Below are positions 35,993-48,557 of a DNA stretch of 64,000 bases, one piece after another. Source of the DNA: Ampelomyces quisqualis. Lineage: Eukaryota > Ascomycota > Dothideomycetes > Pleosporales > Phaeosphaeriaceae. Under the pieces are notes generated by a model. The model ran no database searches and was not told the DNA's origin. It saw only the letters and a program-made list of their open reading frames with translations. Where the stretch lies: contig JAGTXZ010000018.1 of NCBI GenBank assembly GCA_018398575.1, positions 3,472,001-3,536,000 on the forward strand, in the 5' to 3' direction. Position 1 is the first letter of the stretch. The number at the start of each line of letters is the position of its first letter. A program made the translations under genes and the position numbers.

Positions 35993-37961
35993 AGATTGTA
36001 TAAACAGAGGTACTTAGATAGCTAAATAAACTGTAACCTATTTGTGTCTAATTGAATCTTAAATTGTCTTAACTATTAGAGGCTAAGTATACAATCCTAA
36101 GACCTAAGATTAAAGATAAGAAATAGATAGTTTAAAATCTTTTAGCTATTAATATTTAAGTGTAGTTAAATATATTAAGTAACTAAAGAAGTAATCTAAT
36201 CCTTAAAGCTGCGTACCTAAACCTAGAAAGAAAGCTTCTAGATAGGTTGCTGCAAGGCTTTAGAAACAGATAAAATAATTTGTAAATTTAAAAATAAGAA
36301 ACTTTAAGCACTAGTGTTAACAAGAGTATTAAGGCGTAAGCTAAGGCCTTAGTTGTAAAGAAGCGTAGGTATAAGAAAATAAGGACTGCAAAACAAATAA
36401 GAAAGGTTAAGGTAAGATAGATTGTAATAGCTTAGGCCTAAAAAGAGGTGTCTTTCTAGGCGCTTCTATTTCCTATATAATACACCTCCTAATTAGGTTG
36501 CTCTTAAGCATCTTTATACTTATCTACTTCTACAGCTTTAATCTAACACACATAAAGCTTTGTGCAGTTACTAGAGTAGTGTCTTAGCTTACTATAATTA
36601 TAACAACTACTAAGAGTCTTTTGTTATTCTAGCTTAGAAGTCTTTGTAGGAAGACGTACTATTGTAGATTAATAGACTAGCGCAGAATTTGTTAGAGCGC
36701 TAGTAGTAGTAGTCTAATTTAGCTCTAAATTCTGTTATAGAGCTAACCTAATTAGTAACCTAGCAGTAGCTAGTATTATACTTAGTGTAGAGTTGTTCTT
36801 TTGCTCTATATTGTATGCAGTAAGGTATTCTACTATCTAATTAAATAAGTTCTTTTATTAGTGCCTAAATCCTAGGTTAGGGGCTTGCAACCCTAGCGTA
36901 ATCTTAGTCTATAAGTAGTAAAACTACTTTAAAGGGGGTACTTGTCTCTTAACTACAGAACTTAGAAACCTAGCTTTAAACAAGGGGAACGTTTTCTCCT
37001 TAGTTATCTGCATTTAATTAAAAGCTACTTAGCTTTTAGCTACCTTGTTACCTATAATAAAGTAAGACTTAAGTAGCCTAATTATTTGCTTAGCGTTCTA
37101 GAATTACTCTTAATTAGTATCTAATAAATATTGTAGCTTAAGATAGCCCTTAGCTAATTCTGTAGTGTAGCTCTATACTAAGGCTATGCGTTGTCTTTTA
37201 GTCTAATAGTAATCTAAGTTAATCTTAAGTTAATCCTAGATAGAGGCCTGCTATTAGCAGAAGGTAGGATCTTTTCTATTACTAAGATTGTCTATATTAG
37301 GCGTTTTCTTAGATTATTAAAGTTAGCAAGAGCCTTTATAGTAATATAAGTACTTAGATATAGAGCTATTAGATAAACAGCAAGGTGCAGAATTGTTCTA
37401 GAGTAATTTAGTAGTAGGTAGAGGCTTGTCTAGTCCTATTAACAGAGTTAGTCTTTTCTTAAGAGAATTAATTTCTGCTAAAGCCTGTTTTAAATCTTGT
37501 TGTAATTAATTAACCTCTATTTAAGCAAGGGTTAGATTTAGTGCAGCTCTAGGCTAAAAGAGTTTCTTAGTATCTATCTTTTTTGCTTTAGCACTCTGTT
37601 GCTAGGTTGTTACAGTTAATACAGAATTGTCTTAGAGGAAGGCTCCTAAAGTTAGTTCTTTAGAAGGAGTTATTAGCGTTGCCTCTAATACTTCTAAGTT
37701 ATTAATAGTCTTTAAGTTTCTATTGTAGCGCTAAACGCAACTTTTCTAAAGTAATCTTAACTGTTGTGTTAATAGAAAGATCTAAACCTAAAAGCTTTAG
37801 CTGTTAGGAGATCTAAGAGATCTTAACTGTGTTTAATAGATTTAAGGTTGCAAACAGATCTAATTTAGATAGAGTTCTAGACGTTTTAACGCGATCTTTT
37901 TAAAAGTAAATTGCAATATTATATAAATACTATTACTAGTAGGACAAAGTTTCTCTTGTAA
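35993..37961 (-). pseudogene. B1 gag and protease (RIP-degraded)
   Basis: This minus-strand segment is collinear with about 42091-44070 of B2. The zinc knuckle is at about 36558-36600, with a Cys codon changed to TAT. The protease active site near 36325 reads NTSA instead of DTGA. It stops at the C insertion on one side and at the 5' LTR on the other. Confidence 0.75.
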
Positions 37962-38260
37962 TGTAACAACGCAGGTAAGTACAGCTATTGGGATTAAATT
38001 GGATACGTATTAGAGGCATATAGAAGTGCGTGTTGTATTAGAGATTCTAGATTAGCTATACACCTATAGGTCTTGTACAAAAGGACAAGAGAAACTTGTC
38101 CTCTATCTATGCTATAGGCTTATATTTATAGTAGGCGTAGCAGCTAAGTTAGAGCGCTGTTAGAGCGCTTTTAGTCCTAATCTGCTAGCTCTCTATATAA
38201 TCTGTTACTAAGCCTTTATAAGGTATTAGATGTAACATGTGTTTGCATGTGCTTGTTACA
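37962..38260 (-). repeat. 5' LTR of B1
   Basis: On the + strand it reads TGTAACAACGCAGG...GTGCTTGTTACA and is followed by the target duplication GATAG. Confidence 0.93.
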
Positions 38261-38265
38261 GATAG

Positions 38266-40120
38266 TAGAGGAGAAAGAGAGAGAAGGATTAAGCGTAAGC
38301 TATACAAGAAACTAGAAAGATATTCTATAACTATTATAATTCTAGCTTAAGCCTAGGCTCTAGACATTAGAAGACCTAGAGTACTAATACAACTTTCTTA
38401 AATAGACCTACACTAGAACTCTAAGAGCAGAGTTTAGACTAGAACAGGAACCTATTATTAGGATATTCCTTAGAGAAAGTTAAGTAAAGAGAAGCTAAAG
38501 AACTAGGTAGATAACTATTACTACTAAAGTTCTAGGCTTAACTTAAAGAAGAACAGATCTAGAAGCCTATAGAAATTAGTAATGCATAGGAAGGCAACCT
38601 ATAATAAAATAGACTACTAGAAGAAAAAAGTAGTAGGTTAGCTACTACTATAACAATTCTACTAGAAGTTAGAATATAACTCTAGCCTAGATAAAGAGCA
38701 AGATAGGTAGTTAGCTAAGAGACACTAAAACTTAAGAGCTAGACTAAGCTAGACAAAGAAGAACTACAAGAAGAAGATAAGAGGAAAAGTATAATACTAA
38801 AAAAAAAACTTAGAAGAAATTATAGAAATAGACCTATGTATTTTAGTAATTAGTAAGAATACAGTAGGATATAGAAAAGAGTAAGTTATAATAAGAAATA
38901 GAAAATAGTTACTATAGCAAAATGTTCTATTACTACAAAAATGCTACCTACTATAATACTAAAAACGTACTACACTAGAGAATACTATAAACTTAGGTAG
39001 CTATTCTTGCAATTAATATTAGCTTAGACTATAGCTTTACACTTAAGCTTAAGTATATTACTAAAAGTAACGTTAGCATTCTTAGAAGAGTAGAGCTAGA
39101 CACTATAAACTTAGAAACTAATTATGTTAAGGTAGCAGATAACTGCGTTACTATCTTAAAAAAGAACGTTAACCTAGCTAAGCTAGAAGCCTAAATTAGC
39201 AATCTAGTATATAGCCTTATAGGTCTATAAAAAATATTACTAGAATACTACGCAAGGTGTAAGGAGAGTAGAAACTTATATTTTCTTTAACCTAAAGAAT
39301 AGTATCTATAAGAGTTGTAACGCGCTTCTTAAGATAATCCTACTTAGTAATAACCTACTAAAGAAGGCTGTAGATATTAACTAGTATATTAAGTTCTATA
39401 ACCTTACGCGTAGGCTTCTAGTAGCTAGACTTGTTATTACTACGCAACTTTGCCTAGGCAGCTTATAACTTTTTAACAAAACTAGAACGTAGACTAGCTA
39501 TAGAATGCCTAGTTAACAACTTCTTAAGCTTAAGGTTAATAGCTAGTGCGTTGCAAAGCAAAATAACTGCAATCTTAAGGACGTCTAGTACCTAAAAAGA
39601 AATAAGAATAAGAGTAAGTAAATTAGAAATACTAGAATAACTTATAGGCCTATAGGTAATATATTTAACTTTATAGCTAGCATAAGTTAACTCTATAAGA
39701 GTAATCTTGTACTTATACTCTTTACTCTTAAGCTAGAGAATTACGTAGGCTAGATAGCATAGTAGGTTAAGCGCGCTCTTAACAACAATATTAAGAGGCT
39801 TCTATTACTATAAGCAATAAGGTTAGATACTATAAGATAGGTTAGACTTACTATAGTAGGACTCTTAGCGTAAGTACACTTTCTAGAAGAGGCGCACAAG
39901 AAGATTAGTATTACTAAAGATAATAAGGTAAAGCAAAGAATGCGCTAGTGCGCTATAAGAGGTAAGGTATAGGTTATAGTATAGAATGCGCAGCTTAAAA
40001 TAGTATATAGTACTACTTAAATAGAGAGTTAAGGATATAGAACTATTATTCTAAGTAAAGTTATTTTTATTTTAGCGCAACGCGCGCTCTACTTACGCTA
40101 GCGCTAGAGTAAGAAGATAT
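38266..40120 (+). other. Element A 3' region after the chromodomain
   Basis: This ~1.85-kb segment resumes element A after nested element B1 and runs to the 3' LTR. It is longer than a usual Gypsy 3' UTR. The part from about 39600 to 40110 reads as a charged, protein-like + strand frame broken only by RIP-type stops, but a minus-strand reading is also fairly open. Coding content and strand are therefore unresolved. No known motif is seen. Confidence 0.4.
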
Positions 40121-40394
40121 TATAATAGGCTACTACTTAGAAAATCTCTTAGTTACGTAAAAACCTTAGGTTCTAGAATAGAAGAGCCTAGTACCTTTTG
40201 CACTAGAGCACTGCAAAAGGTCTAGAGCCTAGAACTAAATACTGCTCTAAACTAGAACCTAAATACTGCTCTAGACTAGAACTTTTAGAGTCTGGATAGC
40301 TACTATAAAATCCCTAAGACCTAGTATTAGCTATAGGTATTAAATTTACAACCTTTATACTTTAGTAACTACTCTAAGAGTTAGCTCTCTTACA
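40121..40394 (+). repeat. 3' LTR of element A
   Basis: It begins TATAATAGGC (TGTAACAGGC with three RIP-type transitions) and ends CTCTCTTACA. It pairs with 18717-18990. Confidence 0.88.
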
Positions 40395-40600
40395 TAACAA
40401 GACTTAATCTTTTATTATATTTTTATTTCTACAAAACTAAAACTATACCTATTACGTCTATATGTTTATATAGTTTAAAAATCTAGAACTAAGCTTTACT
40501 ATATTATTAGCACTACACCTACGCTACTTCTTAGCCTACTAGTATAGAAGTAAATTTATATCTTAGATAGACTCTTTAGTAACTGTTTAGATATTATAGC

Positions 40601-40994
40601 TTAACTAAGATACCTTATAACGTGTTTAATAACAAAGATCTCTACAACAACAATAGCTACAATAGCATCTTAGTACGTATATTAACAACTTAGCCTAATA
40701 TAAGAGCGCTCTTGTTACAATAACTTTATTATATTCTGTAATACTATTACTTAACTAAGACACTTTATAACGTGTTTAACAACAAAGATCTTTATAACAA
40801 CAGCTACAATAGTATTCTAGTACGCATATTAATAACTTAGCTTAATATAAGAGCGCTATTATTGTAATAACTTTATTATATCTTGCAATACTATTACTTA
40901 ACTAAGATATCTTATAATATGTTTAATAATAAAGATCTATATAATAACAGCTATAATAGCATTCTAGTGCGCATATTAACAACTTAGCTTAACT
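40601..40994. repeat. ~150-bp tandem repeat, 2.7 copies
   Basis: Units start at 40601, 40751 and 40898 with TTAACTAAGA. Periods are 150 and 147 bp, both multiples of three, and the third copy is partial. Units differ mainly by transitions. Each contains a TTTAAyAAyAAAGATCT-type core. In the + strand frame they would encode a repeated block of 49-50 residues. Confidence 0.9.
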
Positions 40995-41598
40995 TAAGAA
41001 CGCAATTCTTATACTATTAAGTAAGTAGAAGATATTAGAATATAACTATAATTTATATACTTTTGTCTTTATGTTATTACAGGCGAAAATTAAGAATAAC
41101 GCTATGTTGCAGTTATTTATTAGGACTTCTCTATCCTAGCACTCTTATTAAGCTCTTTAATAGTAAAGCCTACTTAAGTATCTATAACCTTTCTTATACT
41201 ATATATAATGCATTTCTGTTAGACTCTACAAGTAGTAATCTAACGTCTAGATATTAAGATATTTTAACTGCAACTTATACAATATTAAGTTCTATACTAT
41301 TACTAAGCTTTATTATAGCTTTAAGAACTTCTACTAACGTAAAAAAGTTACGTGTATTAAACTTATCTATACTAAGATACTGCTAGCTATTAACAAAAAG
41401 GATACCTACTACGCTAGTAGGTATAGCTAAGACCTTAAAGAACACCTATATAAATTAAAATAACAAGCCTCTATCTATTTGTCTTAGATACGCTTAGTAG
41501 AGAAGAATATATATAAGAAGTAATATATAATACTTTATAAATCTTATATATAGTATATAAGACAGAAAATACTTTAAATGTATTAATCTCTATAATAA

Positions 41599-41790
41599 GG
41601 CTCTTCTAATAACTAGCAGCTATAGTTGCGTTGCACTGTTAGTAACTATTGTCTACTAGAGAAAACTACTAGTACTATACGCGACCTACTACTATAGCAG
41701 GCTTTTCTAACAACTAGTAGCTATAGTTGCGTTACACTATTAGCAACTATTATCTACTAGAGAATATTACTAGTATTATATACAACCTAC
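41599..41790. repeat. ~101-bp tandem duplication cut by the B2 LTR
   Basis: GGCTCTTCTAATAACTAGCAG at 41599 recurs as GGCTTTTCTAACAACTAGTAG at 41700. The second copy ends exactly where the B2 LTR begins at 41791. Differences are transitions. Confidence 0.85.
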
Positions 41791-42090
41791 TGTAACAAAC
41801 ATATATAAATATATGTTATATCTAATACCTTATAAAGGCTTAGTAACAGATTATATAAGAAATAGCAGAAGTAGTACTAAAAGTACTCTAAATCTGCTCT
41901 AACTTAGTTACTACCTTAACTATAAATATAAGCCTATTGCATTAGATAGAAGATAAGTTTTTCTTATCCTTCTGTATAAGACCTATAGGTATATAGCTAA
42001 TCTAGAATCTCTAATACAACACGCACTCTTATATGCCTGTAATACGTATCTAATTTAATCCTAATAGCTGTACCTACCTGCGCTGTTATA
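41791..42090 (+). repeat. 5' LTR of B2
   Basis: It runs TGTAACAAACATATA...CGCTGTTATA. The next bases TTACAAGAAAAACTTTG are the likely primer-binding side and match the B1 junction. Confidence 0.92.
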
Positions 42091-42329
42091 TTACAAGAAA
42101 AACTTTGTCCTGCTAGTAATAGTATTCAAATAATATTACAATTTACTTTTAAAAAGATTGCGTTAAAACGCATAGAACAACATTTAAATTAGATCTGTTT
42201 GTAACCTTAAATCTATAAATCACAGTTAAGATTTCTTAGATCTTCTAGCAGCTAAAGCCTTTAGGTTTAAATCTTTCTATTAACACATAGTTAGGATTAC
42301 TTTAGTAAAAGTTGCGTTTAGCGCTAGAA

Positions 42330-43660
42330 TAGAGACTTAGAGACTATTAACAACCTAGGAGCATTAGAGGTAACGCTAATAACTCCTCCAAAAGCTATAC
42401 TAGCACCTAGAGGATTCTAAGAAGACTCTGTATTAACTGTTACAACCTAGCAACAGAGTACTAAAACAAAAAAGTTAGACACTAAGAAATCTAAAGAGAG
42501 ACCTTAGCCTAGAGCTGCACTAAATCTTACCTCTGCACAAATAGAAGTTAATCAATTATAATAAGAATTAAAACAAGCATTAGTAGAAATTAATTCTCTT
42601 AAGAAAAGACTAACTCTGTTAGTAGGACTAGACAAGCCTCTACCTACTACTAAAACCTCTTAGAACTCTTCTACACCCTACTATTTATCTAACAGCTCTA
42701 TATCTAAACACTTATATTGCTATAAAGGCTCTTACTAACTTTAACAATCTAAGAAGACGCCTAATATAGATAATCTTAGTAATAGAAAAGATTCTACCTT
42801 CTGCTAATAGCAGGTATTAATTTAGAATTAACTTAAAATTAACTTAAATTACTATTAGACTAAAAGACAACGCATAGCCTTAGTATAGGGCTACACTACA
42901 GGACTAGCTAAGAGCTATCTTAAGCTTTAGTATCTATTAGATACTAATTAAGAGCAATTCTAGAACGCTAAGCAAATAATTAAGCTACTTAAGTCCTACT
43001 TTATTACAAGTAACAAGATAGCTAAAAGCTGTACAGCATTTAATTAATTGCAGATAATAAAGAAAAAAACGTTCTCCCTATTTAAAGCTAGGTTTCTAAG
43101 TTCTATAGTTAAGAGACAAGTACCTCCTTTAGAGTAGTTTTACTACTTATAGACAAAGATAACGCTAGGATTACAAGCTCCTAACCTAGGATTTAGGCAC
43201 TAATAAAGGAACTTGTTTAATTAGATACTAGAATACCTTACTGCCTATAATATAGAGCAGAAGTATAATCTACACCTAAGTATTTTACTAGCTACCTCTA
43301 AGTTAACTATTAGGCTAGCTCTATAAACTGCTTTAGAGCTAAATTAGATAACTACCTCTAGCGCTCTAACAAATCTTGCGCTAGCCTATTAATTAACAAT
43401 AGTGCGTCTTTCTAGTAAGACTTCTAAACCTAACTAATAGGAGACCCCTATTAGTTACTATAATTGTAGTAAGCTAGAACACTACTCTAGTAATTGCGTT
43501 AAAGCCTAGTATATATTAGATTAAAGCTATAGAAGTAGATAAGTATAAAGATGCTTAAGAGTAACCTAACTAAGAGGTATATTATATAGGAAACAGAAGC
43601 GCCTAGAAGAAAACCTTTCTCTAGGCCTAAGCTGTTACAATCTATTCTACCTTAACCTTT
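42330..43660 (+). pseudogene. gag of B2 (RIP-degraded)
   Basis: This + strand reading with RIP stops carries a CX2CX4HX4C zinc knuckle at 43456-43497, where the first Cys codon is now TAC (Tyr) and the rest reads NCSKLEHYSSNC. It is followed in the same frame by the protease. Confidence 0.75.
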
Positions 43661-43699
43661 CTTATTTATTTTACAGCTTCTATTTCCTTATACCTATGC

Positions 43700-46600
43700 T
43701 TCTCTATAACTAAGGTATTAGTTTACGCCTTAATATTCTTGTTAATACTAGTGCCTAAGGTTTTCTATTTTTGAATTTACAAATTGTTTTATCTGTTTCT
43801 AAAGCTTTAAAGCAACTTATTTAGAAGCTCCCTTTTTAGGTTTAGGTACGCAGCTTTAAGAATTAGATTACTTCTTTAGTTACTTAATATATTTAACTAC
43901 ACTTAAATATTAATAGCTAAAAGATTCTAAACTATCTATTTCTTATTTTTAATCTTAGGTCTTAGGATTATATACTTAGCCTCTAATAGTTAAGACAATT
44001 TAAGATTCAATTAGACATAGATAGGTTATAGTTTATTTAGCTATCTAAGTACTCCTGTTCCTACAATCCTTTACCTTCTATACCTACTATTCTATGTTAA
44101 GCTATAGTGCTAGCTACTGTCTACCTTAATGTATAACAACGCAACGCTCTATAAGAGAAAGAAGACTATTATATCTAAAACAGTTCTTTTTGTTCTTCTT
44201 CTTCTATTTATTATATTAAGAGATGCTTAAAGCTTCTCTTAGCACGAAAATTCTTAGAGATTCTTTATACTCTAACTAAGCATCCCCGCTTAGAGTCTAA
44301 ACCTCTTCTAACTAATTGTATAGCTCTTATTTCCGCTAATATATTCTACTTTATTATAAAGAAGCTCTAGAACAAGTTCTTTATAATAAGCCTCTATAAG
44401 ATTAACAGGATTCTCGCCTCTAAGGACAACGTAGCTAATTAATATTAGTTAGACAAGCACTTACTAGCCTGTTACTTCTAGTATTGCAACGTATTTAGTA
44501 AGTTAGCAGCTAATTAATTACCTCTTTATTGTTTGTACAATTATAAGATTATTCTTAAAGAACTATTACTAAATACGTTTAGCCCCCTATACAAGTAGAA
44601 TTAGAAGAAGCTTAAAGCTACTAAGGCCTACGTTTAGGAATACCTTTAGAAGGGTTTTATTAAGGCTAGCTAAAGTCCTTTTACTTTACCTATCCTTTAT
44701 ATATATAAGCCTAATAGAGATATACGTATCTGTGTAGACTACTAGAAGATTAACGCCCTTACGCGCAAGAACATCTATTTAATCTCCTGCATTAATAAAC
44801 TACTATTACGCCCCTCTAAAGCTAAGATCTTTACTAAGTTTAACATTAGAGCTGCCTTTAACAAAATTTGTATAGATCCTAACTCTAAAGAGTATACTAC
44901 CTTTTAGACGCGTTACAGGACCTATAAGTGTAAGGTACTTTATTTTAGCTTAAATAATAGGCTAGCTACGCATTAGCGCTATATGAATAATATACTAATT
45001 CATTACCTTAGCAATTTCTGTATTACCTACCTTAATAATATTCTAATTTAGTCTAAGAATATAAACTTACATTAGGAACACGTCTAAATAGTCCTAGAAC
45101 GCCTACGCACTATAGGGCTATAAGTAGATATATAAAAGAGTAAATTCTATATAACTTGTATAAAGTATCTAGGTTACATTTTAACAAACAAGAGTACTAA
45201 AGTTAACTCTAACAAAGTAAAAGCCTTCTAAAACTAGTCTAAACCTACTATAGTTATAGGCGTTAAGTTATTTTTTAGTTTTACTAGTTTCTATTAATAA
45301 TTTATTAAGGATTTCTTCTATATAGCCAATTCAATTTTAAGCTTTAGAGTCCTGCTACCTCTTTTAAATAGACTATAAACTGCTAGCAGGCTTTTAATTA
45401 GATTAAAGCCTTACTCTTAGCTATTCCTACGCTATCTTATTTCTATCTTAAGTATAATATAAAATTAGAAACTAACGCGTTAGATAGAGTAATAGCAGGA
45501 GTACTCTCCTAAAAGTACTCTAATAACAAGTAGTACCCTGTAGCTTTCTATAGCTACACTCTATCTAGAGCTAAACTTAATTAAGAAATATATAATAAAG
45601 AACTATTTACTATCTTAAAAGTATTAAAGAAGTAGAGAGCTAAACTTACCTCTATACAGAGCTAAATCTAGGTGTATTTAGATTATTACTCTCTAGAATA
45701 CTTTATAACTACAAAGGTTCTTAATATACGTTAAGCTTAATAGGCAGAGATTATTGCCTCTTTTAATTTCTGTATTAAGTACACGCCTAGTAAGTTAAAC
45801 AAGAGAGCTAATATCCTTAGCTAAAGAGAATAAGACGTTAGTAAGGTTAAGGCTACCTAGCAAGACAACAGATTCTATATACTTTTAGGACCTAAACAAC
45901 TAAACTACCTAGTTAACACTAAACTAGCCTAGAGCTATATCTATACCTATCTAGAGGTTGCTGTTTTAGCTATTATAGTCTAATCTATTAGTGCTCTACT
46001 AAACTAATTAAAGTCCTGCTAGTAGAGAATTACTAATCCTTTAAGAAAGAACGCCTTAAGCTTCTCTAGCTATACTGCGTCTAAGAAGGACTTCTACTAT
46101 ATTACTTACGCCTTTATATACCTAAAGATTCTCTTATATATACCTACCTAATTAGAGAGGCTTATAACTAGGTATTAACTGGTTATCTAAGCGCTACAAA
46201 GACGTATTAGCTTTTAGTCTAACAATACTATTAGAAAGGCATAAAGGCTATATATAAATACTATGTACAAAACTATATTTCCTGTTAAAGATTTTATGTA
46301 AGATAGCTCTAATCCTAAGAGTTTCTCTATCTATTGCTAATTCCTAATAGGCCTATGCAGCATTTGTGTATAGATTTTAAGACATTCCTAAAGGATTGTT
46401 ATAGCTACAATTAAATTATAGTTATTATTTATTGTCTATTAAAGCAAGCTATCTCTATTCTTTACTATAAAATAATTAACGCTTAACATATAGCCTACTT
46501 GTTTACCTAACAGGTATATTAATTTAGCTATACACCTAAAAGTATTGTGTCTAATCGCAGCCTCTAGTTTGTATCCTTATTCTAGTCTAAGTTCTGCTAG

Positions 46601-47450
46601 ATCCTAGGCGTGTAAATTAAGCTTTCTACTACTTATTATAAATAGACTAATAGTTAAACTAAAATTATAAACAAGTATATTAATAAAGAATCAAGGCTCT
46701 TTGTATCCTATTATTAGGACAACTAGAGCAACCTTCTACTAATAATTAATTAAGCTTAGGTAACGTTACTGCAATCTGTAATTAGTATAGTACTATATTA
46801 GCTTCTGTTTAGATCTAAACTAAAACAGAGCTAGAATTAGTCTTTATCTACTTTAAAACATAAGGATATAAATATTAAGGATACTTTAAGCCTAACTACT
46901 TGCATATACAAAGCCTAGCGTACAGCTAAAGAAAATATAGAGAAAGCGTAGTAATAGATAGCTACTAAAGTAAACAAATATTAACAACTTGTTAATTAGG
47001 CACTAGGTAACAAGGTTTACCTTTTAACCTAAAACCTATCTGTTACTTATCTAAGTTACAAACTCGCTAAATTATAGGAAGGTCTTTTTAAAGTTCTAGA
47101 ATAAGTTAGTTATTTATTCTAACTAAAGCTACCTAAAAGCTCTAAAATCTATAATATGTTTACTCTAGACGTACTCTATAAGAACTCTAATAATCTCTTG
47201 CCTAGTTAGCTAAGGCTAAACCTATCTAGCATTCTAAGTTAAGGCGTTAAAGAATAGAAGGTAGAAGAGATCCTAGCTAGTAAGCTATACTACTCTATCT
47301 TAAAGTATTGCGTAAAATAGGTAGGTTATAACTCTAACTCTACCTAGTATAATGTATTAAACTTTACAGAAGCACTTTACATGTTATAAGTGTTTTATAA
47401 ACGCTATCTAAAATAGCTAAGACTCCTACAAGCGTTAGCTAAATAGATTA
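43700..47450 (+). pseudogene. pol of B2: protease, RT, RNase H, integrase, chromodomain
   Basis: The protease active site at 43741-43755 reads V-N-T-S-A in place of V-D-T-G-A. RT blocks include DIRICVDY near 44720, then FTKFNIRAAF, and the catalytic box YLNNILI at 45028-45048, with both Asp changed to Asn. Integrase shows SNRSLQFVSLF near 46550 (normally SDRGxQFVSxFW) followed by the QTNSQT region. The chromodomain is at about 47240-47420 (KVEEILAS...YCVKQVGY). RT and integrase lie in different frames, so at least one indel has also occurred. It is non-functional. Confidence 0.85.
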
Positions 47451-47504
47451 TAGTATAGAAAAAAGAAGTTAAGGATCTTACAGCATTTTAAGACAATTAT
47501 ATTA

Positions 47505-48234
47505 GAGAAATTAAACTTAATATTACAACTAATACACTAGTAGGTAATAACTATTAATAATAAGAGCCTTACTCTTCTATTAGATCTAATAGTAGACTAT
47601 TATTACTACTAGTAGAACGCTCTTAACTATTTAACTCCCTAGGTGTAGATACTAATATACTACCTAGTTATCCTCTGTTTTAGCTCTACCTACTGCAAGT
47701 ACTAGCTACTCTCTCTACTGTCTAATCTGCCTGTAATACTATTAAGACATCTACTAGCTAGGTAACTATACTAGTTAACCTAGCTGTGCTTTACCTAAGC
47801 GACCTAACCTTCTTAGCTATTTCTCTAACCTCTCTAGCTATCTCTTTTCTCTAGTAATAAGCACTAATAAGTAGGTTAGTAGTATTTATATTAGCTACCT
47901 ATGCAGTGCCTACTTGCATAGTAGTAGCTAACTAAAACGCTGCTGCCTAGATATTAGCCTTATACTCTAACACTACTTTATTAAACTTATCTTTACCTAA
48001 GGCAGCAAACCTATAGTTAAAGGCCTTAAAAAGGCTATTATACTCTTAGCCTGCATATTAGAAAACTAGGTAACACTTTTTATTTAAGAGCGTGTAATAC
48101 GCACACTTCTTAGACACGTCTAAATAGAATCTAAACTTAATATTAAAATAGCTGTAAGTAAAAGCTCTTGCAGCCTATAAGTAAATAACCTAATAGGCTA
48201 GAAGATAAGCTCTAGAGGGAATAAGAATAGGTAT
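47505..48234 (-). pseudogene. Antisense accessory ORF of family B, copy B2
   Basis: This is the counterpart of 24772-25550 in B1, on the strand opposite to gag-pol and between the chromodomain and the 3' LTR. The start codon ATG has become ATA at 48234-48232. The frame can still be followed, with the Cys-rich basic start and the Lys/Glu-rich coiled-coil-like middle. Two copies with the same antisense frame argue that the reading is real. Confidence 0.55.
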
Positions 48235-48557
48235 TGTGTGTAACTACTATATAGTTAGCTAATAATTAAATTAGAAGTAGCCTTAGATAGCTTTAAGTAT
48301 ACAAATATAAGAAGAAGAGTATAAAGAAGTAGTATACCTAAGGGCTAGCCTTATATATACGCTTAAGAAACTCTAAGCAAAGTTAGAATAATAAACGCGC
48401 TACTACGCTAAGTAAAACAATAACAAACAGCTATAACGCATTATTAAAAATTTAAAGTTAAGGTAAATAAGACTTTTAAAAAAATTTAAAAAGTATCCAA
48501 AAGTACACTAATACAGACCTAATTAATAGAGACTATTAATTTTAAGAAAGAGAGTAA

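Larger units (their letters stand above)
24148..38260 (-). mobile_element. Gypsy family B, copy B1, interrupted by element C
   Basis: The LTRs at 24148-24446 and 37962-38260 (299 bp each) are flanked by the perfect 5-bp target duplication GATAG at 24143-24147 and 38261-38265. This proves insertion into element A. Gag-pol lies on the minus strand, as shown by comparison with the uninterrupted copy B2. Removal of element C and its duplication leaves about 7.1 kb, matching B2 (7067 bp). Frames are RIP-degraded. In this orientation the 5' LTR is the one at 37962-38260. Confidence 0.93.
18717..40394 (+). mobile_element. Gypsy family A retrotransposon, split by nested elements
   Basis: Direct 274-bp LTRs lie at 18717-18990 and 40121-40394. 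Between them on the + strand are gag with a zinc-knuckle remnant, Gypsy reverse transcriptase, integrase and a chromodomain. Subtracting element B1 plus its target duplication leaves an element of about 7.6 kb. All coding frames are riddled with RIP-type stops, so it is dead. The bases outside the LTRs (ATAGC and TAACA) do not match, so no target duplication is visible. It is a chromodomain Gypsy element by domain order; it differs from B and C in LTR and RT sequence. Confidence 0.88.
40395..41790 (+). other. RIP-degraded DNA between A and B2 with coding-like frame
   Basis: A + strand reading, partly open as 41063-41257, can be followed through much of this stretch with RIP-type stops. The product contains the tandem 49-50-residue repeats described separately. 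I recognise no domain. It is bounded by the family A LTR on the left and the B2 LTR on the right; whether it belongs to the 16810-18716 sequence or to element D is unclear. Confidence 0.4.
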
